A stretch of DNA of 64,000 nucleotides from Pseudevernia furfuracea (taxonomy: Eukaryota; Ascomycota; Lecanoromycetes; Lecanorales; Parmeliaceae), in contig JAIUPT010000038.1 of the NCBI GenBank assembly GCA_022315425.1, positions 248,001-312,000 of the forward strand. Reading direction: 5' to 3'. The first letter of the stretch is position 1; each line of letters opens with the position of its first letter. Below are positions 1 through 11,435 of this stretch, in pieces. Both the position numbers and the translations under genes were made by a program. The notes below the pieces were generated by a model that was given only the letters and a program-made list of their open reading frames with translations, had not been told where the DNA came from and did no database searches.

Positions 1-2144
1 ACTGTAGACATCTTCGAACAAAAAATCAGTATCTTCCATGCTGATGCAAGCTTTGATACAAGCCGATGCAAGCTCCTCGAGCTGCCTTTGTTCACCATTT
101 CCCTGTTGAGCCGCTCTGTTCTTGTTGAATGTGTACCGAAGGGATGCTGAAATCATCTCTGAGAGTTTCTCCTGAACTAAGTTGTGCCGCATAGTATCAT
201 CCTCAGGAAGACCAACGGCTACCTTATTAGCTTCGCCGCTATAGTAAGATGTCGCTAATTGAACTGCGGTAATGTGGCTACCTTCCTCCATCAACGCCAG
301 TAATCGATCAGCCCAGTTGGAGAGTGTACCAAAAGAAATCTCGGTGTATCCTAAAAGAAATAGCCGGCCTTTGTAGGCTCTGAAGCTCATGTAAAAAGCG
401 TCGGCAACGACCCCATGCATAGCAGCGACATCTTCATCTTCCAATTGATCAACAAGTTGATTGAGTTGGCCCGAGAACAGGTCAGCGTGATAAATGTGCT
501 TCTGGACTAGGTCAGAAGAATCCGTCACAACCATTGTATTGTCTTCGAGAATAACCAGCTGTTGTGTAATTGTCAAGACTGCAAGGAGAGATCGGCTGAG
601 CCATTGAACACCAACGATGGCCTCCTCAGCTTTCCACCTGTTACGTGGTTTGAATTGGAGACTTGGGGGTTCGTCTTTCACACGACTTGCCGAGGGTTCC
701 ACTTCAAGTACGTCGAGGACTGTGACAATGTTCGACCAGCAGTAGACGAGCTTGATCCGTGATGATGTTTCCAATGTAATTGGATCCTTTTTCTTTAGCT
801 TGACACTCGGAAACCATGCCAGCGCAGCAGTCATGGCGCCATGAGCGGCCACCTCCTTAGGTCTCGGAGCTTTGTACTGGGTTTGTGCTATGGGCGTGGT
901 CGAAACAACAACCAACAGGTATGGTGTCAGCATGGCTACCAATCCCAATGGGTCTGCAGCATGCTCTGCATTCCCCAAGGGCAAGGGAGAAAAGGCTAAC
1001 ACAGAGCTGGGCTTCCTTTGACGATCAGCAATTGATGCTTTATCAGGGTACCGGCCAAGTATCCGAGTCGTCTTAACGGAGCGCGCCACTACTGCCATTC
1101 CCCTCGTAGCCAAGTGAGAAAATGCCATCCCCTTGTCGTCAGCTGAAGCAAGTGCGGTGTGTCGCATTCCCAGAAAGCCAATGTGAAGGATGGCAACATC
1201 CAGAGTATGCCCGTCAGCATTCGGAGCTCGACTCCTGTCGATTGGAGGGATGTGTAGAAAAGGTTTCGCAGGCCTCGCAGCCTCCCAAGTGAAAATGCTT
1301 CCAGAGGCGTGTCCGCCAGCTATCGTAGAGTGATCTGCAGATATGCTGATAGACGTAACAGACCCAGACTCGACAGCTTTTGTGCCTAAACCAATTATCG
1401 ATTTCAGATTCTGATTGTAGTCAAACATCAGTATGATGCCTTTCGAAGTTCCCAGTGCGATCGAAGCAGCTATAGCTATGCATGTAGGCCGCCCAAATTT
1501 ACGCTTCCCAACCTCAGAGAATGCTTCACCCGTCATCTTTCTGAGCTTTGTCCACCTAACGACCTCCCAGGGTGCCTGCGGCGACTCAGCAGATCCATCA
1601 TTCTGTATGGAGAAGGCCAACGAGGACTGCCGTGAGTGCACGTTGAGGAAGGCTGGCGAGGAAGCTCGAGGTGAGTTCAGTGGAGAAGGGGATAAGCGAG
1701 CTTGGAATCGCTTATCAAAGGGCCGCAGAGATGGTGTTGGACTTCGGCCATAGCTGGACATACGCGCCCCCCTGCCTGGAGAGAATGATTCTATAGAGCC
1801 CTTGGGCAGTCAGAACACGATCTGCCCTAAACACTCTTGGGTCTTACCTGCAGAGAAGGAGTGTCATCCGGGATCGAAAGGGACTCATCAGCACTTGATG
1901 GTCTCTCGGGAACCGGACTCGAAGTCTGCAATGGCCCAAAGTCTTCGCTCTCAACCTCGTTGTTGGAAGCCAAGCTGTCATCCTCCTCTTCAAATCCATT
2001 CGGCTTGCTCAACTTCGGTGTTAGCAACTCCTCTTCCTGCGTTTGTTCGTTTTCGTCATCCTGCGACGTCTTCTCGTCCTTTACAGTCCGTTCATTGTTT
2101 AATTCTAATGGACCATCCTCGGCCTCATCTTTTGCAGCGCTCAT
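1..2144 (-). CDS. VPS8: Vps8, CORVET tethering complex subunit (5' part, runs off the left edge)
   Basis: Partial gene. Exon 1 is 2144-1848 and exon 2 is 1800-1, still open at the window edge. The 47-nt intron 1847-1801 (GTAAGA, CTGAC branch site, AAG acceptor) joins the two frames. Exon 1 is acidic and disordered (residues 1-99). Exon 2 gives a Ser/Pro-rich linker containing SLRPFDKRF, then the N-terminal beta-propeller of Vps8: WTKLRKMTGEAFSEVGKRKF, ALGTSKGIILMFDY, GHASGSIFTWE and FSHLATRGM. The alpha-helical region begins near LLALMEEGSHITAVQLATSY. About 700 residues are present; the missing C-terminal part should carry the rest of the solenoid and the RING end. Known role of the family: the CORVET-specific subunit that binds Rab5/Vps21 on early endosomes and promotes homotypic fusion. 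It is divergent from the GPALPP gene over 354 bp. Identity is confident; only the exact acceptor is uncertain. Confidence 0.93.
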
Positions 2145-2498
2145 CGGAGCCTCAGAACCCTCATGTCTCCAACAGCTAACATTGGGACCGCTTCAGCATG
2201 CTGTGCTCCACAGTAGGCTTCCAACTGGAAGGCAGCCGGTGACTAACGAGAGCAGAACAACGCTATAGGTAACAGTGGCCGTTTGCCAATCTACGGGAGG
2301 AGATATAAGTAAGGTAAGTAGGTAGGTAGGCTGACATAAGTCGTCTCGAAAGCGCGCCAAGTGCCAAGATCTTGGCAAGTTTCAACCGCTGCCCCGCCGC
2401 CGTTCAACTGCCGCTTGAAGCTTTGCGCCGCTAAACTTCGCGAACCGTCGACAGATCTATTTCTTATCAGTCTAAGGTGAGATACTACTGGATACGTT
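2145..2498. promoter_or_regulatory. Shared upstream region between VPS8 and the GPALPP gene
   Basis: 354 bp separate the two divergent start codons, so both promoters must lie here or overlap the neighbours. A GTAG-rich repeat (about 2305-2332) is visible. No convincing TATA box or known operator was seen. Confidence 0.5.
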
Positions 2499-3332
2499 AT
2501 GGCCCCAGTTGGCCCAGAGCTCCCACCTCACCTTGCGAAGCGCAAGCGTTCAGATGAGGCACACGACACCGACGTTCCACCCAAGCGACAACGCAGCTCT
2601 TCTCCCAGCTCCCACGACAACAAACCCCGCCGGGTCATAGGCCCTGCAGCGCCGCCAGCCCCTCTTTCAGAACGTCCAGCCACCCCTCCAGAGCCATATG
2701 TCGATAGCAGCGACTCGGACGACGATTTCGGGCCCTCCCTACCTCCTCCGCCTGGCTCAATAAGTCAAGAGACAGAACGAAAGCGCCAGGAAGCGCTTGC
2801 CGAAGACGAAGCCGCCCGAGAAGCCAGCAAAAAGCCCCAGAGGGAAGAGTGGATGCTCTTGCCACCGAAACAGGATGACTGGTCCGCTCGGGTTGACCCC
2901 ACTAAGCTCAAGAACCGCAAATTCAACACGGGGAAAGGCTCCAAAGCGCCAGCTCAGAAAGGTGGCAGTGAAAATGCACTCTGGACGGAGACGCCAGAGC
3001 AGAAGCGGCGACGTCTCGAGGATGAAATGATGGGTGTGAAAAAGCCTGCGCAATTGGGGCCTGAGCAAAAGACGGACAAATGGAAGGAGGAGGAAGCGAG
3101 GGAGACGGAGAGAAGGATACGGGAGTACAATGAGAAGAATAGGAATACGTCGCTGTACAATGAGCATAAAAAGGCCGTGCCGCGGGAGAAGGAGGATGAT
3201 CCGAGTGCAAGGGCGTTTGATAAGGAGAAGGACATGGGGATGGGGCTGAAGATTGGACATGCGCAGAAAAGGGAGCTGCTGAACAAAGCCAAGGACTTCG
3301 GGTCTAGATTTGAGAAGGGTAACTATCTATGA
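2499..3332 (+). CDS. GPALPP-motif protein (DUF3752 family)
   Basis: 277 aa, single exon. The N-terminal half is low-complexity and carries spaced GPALPP-like motifs: GPELPP (residues 5-10), IGPAAPPAP (about 47-55) and FGPSLPPPP (about 76-84). The conserved DUF3752 part follows: EEWMLLPPKQDDW (about 116-128), KFNTGKG, LWTETPEQKRRRLEDE, then a charged helical tail ending LLNKAKDFGSRFEKGNYL. RKRSDE- and KRQR-type basic clusters near the start suggest a nuclear protein. Family knowledge: GPALPP1-type proteins are poorly characterised. Length and motif order are normal for fungal members, so the gene looks intact. The start follows a short 5' leader and is the first ATG in frame. Confidence 0.85.
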   Translation: MAPVGPELPPHLAKRKRSDEAHDTDVPPKRQRSSSPSSHDNKPRRVIGPAAPPAPLSERPATPPEPYVDSSDSDDDFGPSLPPPPGSISQETERKRQEALAEDEAAREASKKPQREEWMLLPPKQDDWSARVDPTKLKNRKFNTGKGSKAPAQKGGSENALWTETPEQKRRRLEDEMMGVKKPAQLGPEQKTDKWKEEEARETERRIREYNEKNRNTSLYNEHKKAVPREKEDDPSARAFDKEKDMGMGLKIGHAQKRELLNKAKDFGSRFEKGNYL

Positions 3333-5833
3333 GGACTATCAATGCAGTCCTGCATTAGCTAGACGTTCAATTTTGTTCAACCTGCGATACTCCAATTCTC
3401 CCTATCTCTTGTCAGATTAAATCAACGCGATTTTGTGAGGCGCGCAGGGCGCAGAAATGGTCGCTTAGCGGCTGAGTTTACAACATAGGCACCTGCAGAA
3501 ATAGCAGAGGATATAAGGCGTAAAAGGGGAGCGTCCTCGTCTTACTAAAAGCCTTTTAACGGTCCGATTAGAAACTTGTTTCTTATATTTCGGAAATGGG
3601 GCTTTTGCGGTTGAAAGCACCAATCAACATGAAAATGCAATGCGCTATCCCTTCCGAGTATCGTCTTCTGTCCGATTACTAATACCGAACCGAGTGCAGC
3701 CATTCATGGCTTGAGATCCTCAATAAAGCCAAAGGCATTCTATCAACATTCATAGAGCGGCAATGCCCTAAAATCGATGACAACGCAGCTACCATCGGCC
3801 TTTTCGGCTAGCACAAATGGCCCAGCTAGGTATGTTTGACCAAAGCGCACCCGTACCTGGCTGATTGCCCGCGAAGATTTTCAAGTCCTTTGGGGGGTAT
3901 TGTTTCAAAAATCCCATGGCCACATCAAACATTCGTGCGTAGTCATGGGACGGTTTCACAGTCCCAGAGAGCCCGGCTCCATCCACCTTTGCCAAATCTT
4001 GACAGTTTGAATCCGGATTGGCCCCGACCCCCACCGTCGTCACAGTCTGCCTTTTGCTGGGAAGCACTGGCTATGATTGTCAGCAAGGGTTGGGGCCCAA
4101 GGTAGTTTTCTTTTCGCTTACAGTAAGTGACCACGGTGTCGGGTTTCCACAGAGTCATTTGACTTCCATGAAATGCGATTTTCAAAAGACCAGCATACTG
4201 ATCTAGCTAGCTGTTGGGCAATGGAGTCTTCGAAGGTACAAGGTGAGAAGCCTTACAAGCCTTCCAGCTTGTAGTCCGCCAGAGCGCTGAGTTGGTAATT
4301 TCCCCTTGAAGGATTGTTACAAGTATCCACGACATCTTCTTGAGTAGTGGTCCAAGTGGCCTGGGTTACACGAGCTGCATCTGACAAAGTGAGCCAAGGG
4401 CTTTTGTATAGGTTCTCCGCGCAGATTGTGCGAGATCCTACCTGCAAGGCCTGCGTCCTTAAAAGCCGTCACACTATTCGCCCACCATGCGCACGTTCTG
4501 GAAGCGGAGGAAGCATGCATCAGAGCCGATAATTTCAAATCCTTGATTTGGTGTGAAAGGGTCGACTTGAGGTTGCATTGTAAGTTGACCAGGGCCTCCA
4601 TACATCCCATAACGATTTGATAGCATGGCACACAAAGTACTAGAGGCAGGAAAGGCAAGCCCGCAAGAAGAACGTATGAAAGAATCATGGTTACACCTGG
4701 ACGGAAGCTATTGGAATAAGTCCTGCCTGCTGTGGAGAACCAAAACCCTCCTGACCAGCCAGGGACTACTCAAGACGTTGTATTTTCGAACGGTTAAGAT
4801 ATGAGTCTTGAGTCTTGAGTATTGCAAGGCATTGCCGGCTTCGTCGGTCGCTTTTGATGTGGCTGACTGCAATACGGCTATGACTGCCATCATCAATAAT
4901 TTTACCTTCATCAAATCCAGCTTTTGTACTATCGTAATCAATGCCTTCCTACTTTACTAACATTGGCCCCCCAGGCGATCCGGGTGAAGACTTGAACAAG
5001 CATGGTGGGCGGATATCGATCAATTGTATGGTTTACAGCATCAGCCCCCGTCCTGAAGGGAACAGTATACCTTGTTCCTATCTGGGCGTGCAGTATTGCC
5101 GTAATGGTTGGGGCCAATGTTGAGATTTGTAAGGGGAAGCTTTTGCGAGGGCAGGACATGATGGGAAGACTCCAGCGGAGAGTAGGACATAGGTATTTGC
5201 AACAATTTGTAATTTTTGTATCATCTTCTACACTGCCGCCAGCAGTTGACTCCCAACCACACCACTCACACACTCTCAACCCCAATCAGCCTTCTCCACC
5301 GCTTCCCATACTTTCTCAGTTCACTCACTCCCTTATCGCATGTTTAAAAAATTTCCTGCTCTCTTAAAGCTTTGTATCCTTCTCTTCAAACCGCTCATCT
5401 CTTCAACGAAAACCCTTCTACCTCTTTCACGGCGATCCCTTCCGGCACGATAATTTCCCGTTCTCTCGAAGCCGGATATTCTTACTTCCGAAGCTGATCG
5501 TGAGCCACCAATCGTGTAAAACCCAGCGGCGCTATAGCTGGAACAATCACGATGACGAACATAAGGATCGCACGGTTGAGGACTATTGGTCAAGCTGGCA
5601 CATGAAACACGTTTTATATCCTAGGATCCGATTTCCGGTCCAGGTATCGCTGGATAGTGCACAAGTAGAGGAAGAGGGTGTACACCTATCACCTCCCTAG
5701 TATGAGTAAGGTGTGAGAGGGCCATTATTCCAAGCTATTCAATCCTCTACATGCAAGACCTCATTCACCGCCGAGTCAAAGCAGCAACCCCCACATCCTC
5801 AACCACAGCACCACCTTTCCTATCCCTCCACCC
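3333..5833. other. Gene-poor stretch with one possible decayed minus-strand gene (about 4690-3790)
   Basis: No intact gene is recognised. On the minus strand between about 4690 and 3790 several short coding-looking pieces follow one another: TCAWWANSVTAFKDAGLA, ARVTQATWTTTQEDVVDTC, QYAGLLKIAFHGSQMTLWKP and HDYARMFDVAMGFLKQYPP. Some joints have good splice sites, such as the intron near 4437-4377, which keeps the frame, and a GTAAGC donor near 4126. The joint around 4253-4205 cannot be spliced without an in-frame stop. An upstream hydrophobic start (about 4688) could be a signal peptide. I do not recognise the family. The rest (4.7-5.8 kb) is mostly AT-rich or pyrimidine-rich. Confidence 0.3.
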
Positions 5834-6891
5834 TCACTCCCTCCCCACCCACACCCTCTCCATCAAGACGCCCCACCCATCCTCCCCCTTCCCCCCCACC
5901 CTCACACAGCTCAGATCCTCCACCACCCAATCCGCCCCCGCCTCCCTCAACGCCTCCACCGCATGCGTAGTCGTCAGCCCCAACACCGCACACCCAGCCC
6001 CCTTGCCCGCCCTCACCCCCGCCGGCGCATCCTCCACCACCAGCACCCGCGCCCGCTCCCCCCCCACTCCCAACCCGATCCGCTCCCTCCCGAGCCCGTA
6101 GCACGCCGGATCCGGCTTCCCGGCCGCGACGTCCTCCGCCGCCACCGACGCCGGCGGGGCCGGCAGGCCCAGCAGATCGAGCCAGCCCGTCAGCAGCGCC
6201 CGCGAGCACGACGTGACGAGCGCCCACGGCGCGCCCGCTTCCCCCACCGCTTCCAGCAGGGCCCGCGCGCCCGGCGTCGCGCGGGCGGACGAGCCGTAGA
6301 GGGCGGGGATCAGGCTCTCGACGCGGCGGACGTCTGTTTTTTTTTTGCGGAATGTCAGTGGGGATTTGTGTTTAGAGAGGGGGGACGGACAGGATTTTTG
6401 CGGCAGGATGGATGGACAGGATGGGACAGGGTTTTGAGTGAGTGAGTGAGTGAGTGTGATTGGGGTTTTGATTGGGGTTGGGTTTTGGACTGGGTTTGGA
6501 CTGACATTCCCAGTTGGCTTTGGAGGCGTCGTACAGGCGCAGCGTGTCGATGGAGCGGCGGCCTCGCGAACTGCGGAGGATTTCCGAGGCGTCGACGCCC
6601 AGTTCGGCGCCGATTCTAACGCTGCGGGGTAAGTTTTTTTTTTTTTTTTGGGGGGGGTGTGGAATGAAAAGGCGGTTTACGCCAAATGGCCTTCTTGTGA
6701 GTGGGGGGAGAGAGGGTTCAGAGGCCCCGGGGGGGTGGGAAGGGGGGGGAGATATCCACTGACTTTTGCCAATGCTTGGTAATGGCGTCTGTGGTGTTGA
6801 TGATTGTACCGTCCAAGTCGAATAAGAAGCCAGCGAAGGCGTGGGTTTCTGGTCGCCCGGTAAACGAACCGTTGCCTTGGCTTGATGCCAT
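5834..6891 (-). CDS. HAD-superfamily phosphatase (glycerol-3-phosphatase / 2-deoxyglucose-6-phosphatase type)
   Basis: 247 aa in three exons: 6891-6764, 6621-6506 and 6333-5834. Introns are 142 and 172 nt, both with GTCAGT donors. Motif I is FLFDLDGTIINTTD (about residues 18-31), with the nucleophile and acid/base Asp of HAD enzymes. A cap region follows (SSRGRRSIDTLRLYD). Motif II is ALVTS, the Lys motif is AAGKPDP, and motif III is VLVVEDAPAGVRAGKGAG. Length and order match the GPP/DOG group, which removes phosphate from glycerol-3-phosphate or 2-deoxyglucose-6-phosphate in the cytosol; the actual substrate cannot be told from sequence. Oddity: exon 3 is extremely G-rich on the coding strand, and the introns carry homopolymer tracts and a GAGT microsatellite (about 6435-6456), unlike the neighbours. 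Confidence 0.9.
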
Positions 6892-7347
6892 GGTGTTTAA
6901 TGATGGAGGAGATTCAAGTGCACTTGCGATGGTGAAGCTTCACACCAGCTACCAGGAGTGTTCTCAGCCCCACATGAGGGAACTTGTACTTAAGTGAGAG
7001 GTTTGCTTACTAAAGAAAAAAAGATCGGTTCAAGCCCGTAGCAACGATAATCAAGCTACACGAACGGGACCTTTTCAGCCTGCAAATTTATCTTCTAGCC
7101 CTACTCTTAGTGCTGGTTCCCTTCCAGTAGAAGCAAACTATTGGATACAATAGAGTACAGCTTTGTCGTCGTCGAAGGCTTACAATTACAGCCGTTGAAA
7201 CACGCACGCTTCGCTTTCTTTTACTATACAACTCCTATGCGCAGATACTTGTCTCTCAGACTAGCTATCATGAAGAGGACTTCCTGTGGGTATACCGTTG
7301 TGTATATTTCGTAGTGTGAGCTTAGATGGATCGTTAAGTCGCGCAAC
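6892..7347. other. Intergenic, 456 bp
   Basis: Lies between the start of the HAD gene and the stop of the rhodopsin-like gene, both on minus. It should hold the HAD promoter and the 3' UTR of the upstream gene. No ORF or repeat of note was seen. Confidence 0.5.
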
Positions 7348-8767
7348 TCACATTCGGTGGTACGGATTTTCGGGTTGCGAGACATTGATCTCTCGATTCA
7401 CTCGGATTCCACCAAATTCCTGCAATTGCACGCTGTCTTTTCCATCCTCAGCAACGCCAAGTGGCGTCCATCCTGAACCTCGGGGGGCTGGTGCAGAGGC
7501 TTGGAGGTGATAGTCATGAACAGAAGGCGACGATTCAGCCCCAGTCACTCCTCTCGTCTCTTCGCCATCCAGTCGAGGCCGGCCGTCTGATTGTGCAGAA
7601 GAACCTGTTTTCCAAGGCCAAAGACGGGCTTTGAGGCCGTCCATTGACCCCGAGCCATATGTGTAAGACTTCGAGCGGGAACGCTCACGCTGGTTTCGGA
7701 CTGTCTTGGTTATGAGAGGCGGTAAGGAGGGTATTGAGGCAACGATGACCCAGAGATTAAGCTCGACAATGGCCCACAACGCAGCAGGAGTTTCGTTGAC
7801 TGAATGTGAAATGGGTCAGCTGAGAGTTCCAAAGAAGACTGTCCAGCAAGGTTGATCTCACAAGTTGGATCGAAGCCAGGTTTTCTTTGGGTGAGAACGA
7901 GTTGCCATAACCGCACAGCTGAGACCACGGTTACACTGGCAAGGCCATTAGCAACTCCCTATATATGTTACTGGGAGCTTACTCACACAAGACCTAGAAG
8001 AAATGTACTACTGATGGAAATCCTTTGTGAAACGGATTGCTGAAGGTTGGAAATGAAATACACGGGCATGAGCAGAACCACCAGGTCCAGAACAATTGTA
8101 AAAGACTCATTCGAAGTGAAGAATTCCGGGTACTCGATGCATCGGCTTTTGATCGTTGCGTCCCAGAAACCTTGAATAGGCGTACAGCTGAAAATGCCAA
8201 CAAAAAACTAATAATTTGGTCAGTGGCCGATTTATTCGAGGGAAAACAGCATGTATCACTCACAGCAGCAATCATCCATGCTATGTTTAGTGCCGCAACT
8301 ATCTGGAGGGGGCGTCTCGCATTTGTCACCCGAAAGATACGCCAGTATAGCGCTAGAAGCGACAGTTTACTGAAGGTAAGCGCAAGAGGATAGACAATTG
8401 CTAGGCCGTATAATCCTTTGTTGAACTCCTCGAGGTGGTACGCATCAGTCTTGCCGATGTGCTGGCCATAATAATTATGCTCAACTTCGAAAATCACTGT
8501 CGCGGTGTAGCCCCAGGAGAAGACCTAGAGCAGGGTTGTCAGCGTCCAACTGTGCGGAATATAGGTGCTTTTGCGGAGTCCCACCGCAGCTACCACAATG
8601 AGCCAGTCGTCCATTTCAATAGATACATGTGTACTTAGACGGGAGAAGAAACGAAGAACGAGGGTGATAAAGGACAGAACTATGAATATGATGGCAACAG
8701 AATTCATCTGAGGTCCATCGTTGGCATCGAGGTTGATACCTGGATACACTGGAGTGGTTAACGACAT
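7348..8767 (-). CDS. Fungal rhodopsin-like seven-segment membrane protein (Pth11-related type)
   Basis: 396 aa in five exons: 8767-8585, 8524-8264, 8207-7987, 7935-7862 and 7799-7348. Introns are 60, 56, 51 and 62 nt with fitting phases. The product has a short N-terminus, then hydrophobic segments: AIIFIVLSFITLVLRFFSRL, LIVVAAV/VFSWGYTATVIF, LYGLAIVYPLALTFSKLSLLALYWRIF, IVAALNIAWMIAA/FFVGIFSC, FTIVLDLVVLLMPVYFI, FLLGLVVTVVSAVRLW and ALWAIVELNLWVIVASIPSL. The hallmark MDDW after the first segment, the YWRIF motif and the C-PIQGFWD loop fit the fungal rhodopsin domain. The tail (about 110 residues) is cytosolic and Ser/Arg-rich. No CFEM domain is present. The family is thought to sense surface or chemical cues, with function mostly unproven. 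The MSLTTP start is preferred over an upstream in-frame ATG at 8830. Confidence 0.9.
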
Positions 8768-11435
8768 GACTGTTTTCCAAGGTGCTTGCCAGATTCTTGA
8801 TGGAAAGAAACGGATGCACTGGTATATCAATTAAGCTTGTAGCCATTTTCCTATTTCAATCGACCAGGTCAGCCTTTGCGAGGCCAATTTTTAGCAGCTC
8901 GCAGCATATGCAATGAGCCGCTCGTCTAGAAAGCCAATGAAAATTGATATTAAGGCGGAGAAGATGTGCAGCGCATATTTCATTGCTACTGAGTGGGAGG
9001 TTTTTCGGAAAACCTAATGATGCGCTGCATTAGCGCGTGCATTCAAAGGGACTCAAATCTTCCAATTTTCAGTGGCGTTAGCATTCGAGCAGGTGACGGA
9101 CGTTGCTCAAGGTGGCAAAAGACTGCCAGGAGTTGTGGCAACGACGAAAGATGTCATGGCTATCCAGCTCCAAGAAATGTGCATAACCATATATTGCGGC
9201 CGAGAGGGTCTTGGGAGTGGCCCTACGTAAGCCTCTTGCTTATCAGGTTGATCATAGATGGCTCCAAAGATTCGGTATGAAAGAGGAATCCTGGAATTTC
9301 AGCGGCAAGATTCGGAGGATTTCTGTTCTGAGGTTGAAGGTGCAGGGCATATCACGGATAGATGCATGATGCATTTGTATTGATGATAACGGAAGCGTCG
9401 TGCCGGTCCTCGGCGGCGATCTTTTGGAATAACACTTTTTCCATAATGTCTGGACACGTGAGATGTCGGGCTGAGATGCTAAGGCAACAGCTGATCAGCA
9501 AATGAGAGCCCTTCGGGTAACGCTGACACGCGGACAAGAGTAGTCATATGCATAACACGCATTGCCATCTTTATTATTGAAAAAAGGCGCCTTGTCCGCG
9601 TCAACAGCGGGGCAAAGAAATGAATAGTTGGCATTTGAGTCGCAATTATTATGGAGCACTGGTCACCACTTGTATTGGTAAATCTGCAATTTCGCGCAAA
9701 GATGATGTATCCTTATCATTGTGTGATCCCGCAGTTCCTCAAGGGTCTCTCCAGCGTGAGATGGGAATGGAGAGCTGGAAGACAAAACCATGATTGCTTG
9801 TCCAGGGCCAGCTCCTCGCAGACAGCGAAACCCGTTAAGCAAGGATCAATCACATCAAAATCGATCCGAGCGCCGATTGATGTAATTGTTCAGAGCATTC
9901 AAATCGAGTTATTATTCATTCAGTCGTTGAGCTAGAATTACAACAGAGTGAGAAAAAGGCGACCCGACCGTCCGCAAGCGGATTACTACTGTAGCCGACA
10001 GACGGGCACCACGGGTAAATTCTCCTAGTTGCGTGCCAGCGTCCATGCATTTTCTTCTCAGCACCATCACAATTCATAGGCCCACCAAGATTGTTTCCTT
10101 CCTTACTGCGCATCACTACCTGCTTTATGAAGCCATCTTATGCGTATACCTGTTTTCCATACACGTATGTATATCCTCTAACGTCGGATTGGTGTCGGCA
10201 GTTTCGGCTTTGCAGCTTGGACCTGCATGGGAGAATATTCTTCACAACCTTAGTGAATTCTTTAACCGTACGGTCGGATCTCTTTTTAGCGGAGATATCT
10301 CAAAACCTTACAAAGCGGACTCGCAAGGAAGAGTCAAACATTGAAGTAGTCGGTTCCGTGCAGATGTATGCTAGGAAATTAGCAATTCTAACCTGCAAGG
10401 AAGAAACTACTTCACGGCCTTAGCTATTAAAGCAGTCGGATCCGTTTTCATTTTAAAAACGGTAATGCATAGCATAGAACTGCTTTACGAGGGAGAACAA
10501 AGACTTCATCTAATCAAGTGCAGACTAAATAGCTTAAGCTATCCCTTACCCCATTCTCATCGCGCATATACTGCTCTAATAAATGTGGACACCAACCCAA
10601 TCTAAGGAGTTGTCCATGGACCGGAAAGTGGGGAACACGTGAGAGATCCGACAATGAAATTTCTCTATCAATAACGTAATGTTAATAGCACGCCCTCGTT
10701 CTAACCTTGCCAGTCGGATAACCGCCCTTTTAAACCAGGACGAAGTCGAATAAAAATAGCATCCAATTCCGAGAGCACCATGTCTAATATGCAAGCTGCC
10801 GATGCACATCCGTGGTGCATTCTTATGCACAGTAATCGGGCCCACATGATCGTCAAAGGCTAAGAGATCCATTAGGAAGCACTTGCAGCAGGGCAAACTT
10901 TCTGCTCCGTCCAATAATTTGGTTGGGAGTCCGAAGTACAGCGTAATCTATTAGCCAATCTTTCCTTTTGTTTACCAACTTCTCAAGTATGATTGTGAAC
11001 TTTGCGAGTGAATCAATATGTAATCAATTACGCTCACGAGATCATCGAATGTGGATTAGAGTACTATTGAATGTATATTGGACAAACAAGATAGCACTGG
11101 GTATGGTATAGACAACCAATAGCCCACCAACTTTCCGAAGAAGGTAGAAGGTGGCATACTCCGTGCAGGTCGTGACTACGTGACTACCTTCGAGTGTAGA
11201 TGATCCTCGTTTTAGTTGCCTCATCTACTCACGCGCCGAAACTTCTACGCTTTCCTGCATAAGAACCGCAACTCTACCTGAATCATTCTCTCGCTGCGTT
11301 TCACTCTCGGTTCTGTAAATTTTTTTCCGCCCGTCAACATAAATTGACCATAGCCTCAAAAGAGCTGCGAGAACCTCTCCACACCCGCAAACTGGCACCT
11401 AAGAAATCATCGTCTTCGAAAAAGCCGTTGCCGAC
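8768..11435. other. Long gene-free stretch
   Basis: 2.67 kb, AT-rich, with only short ORFs (none above about 110 codons) and no recognisable protein on either strand. It contains the promoter of the rhodopsin-like gene at its left end and that of ADI1 at its right end. It looks like decayed sequence, but no parent element could be named. Confidence 0.5.

Noticed and set aside
2757..3292. Several minus-strand ORFs of 76-167 codons
   Set aside because: Mirror frames of the charged GPALPP protein.
5820..6227. Gly-rich minus-strand ORF and Pro-rich plus-strand ORFs (5713-6101)
   Set aside because: Other frames of the GC-rich last exon of the HAD phosphatase and its pyrimidine-rich flank.
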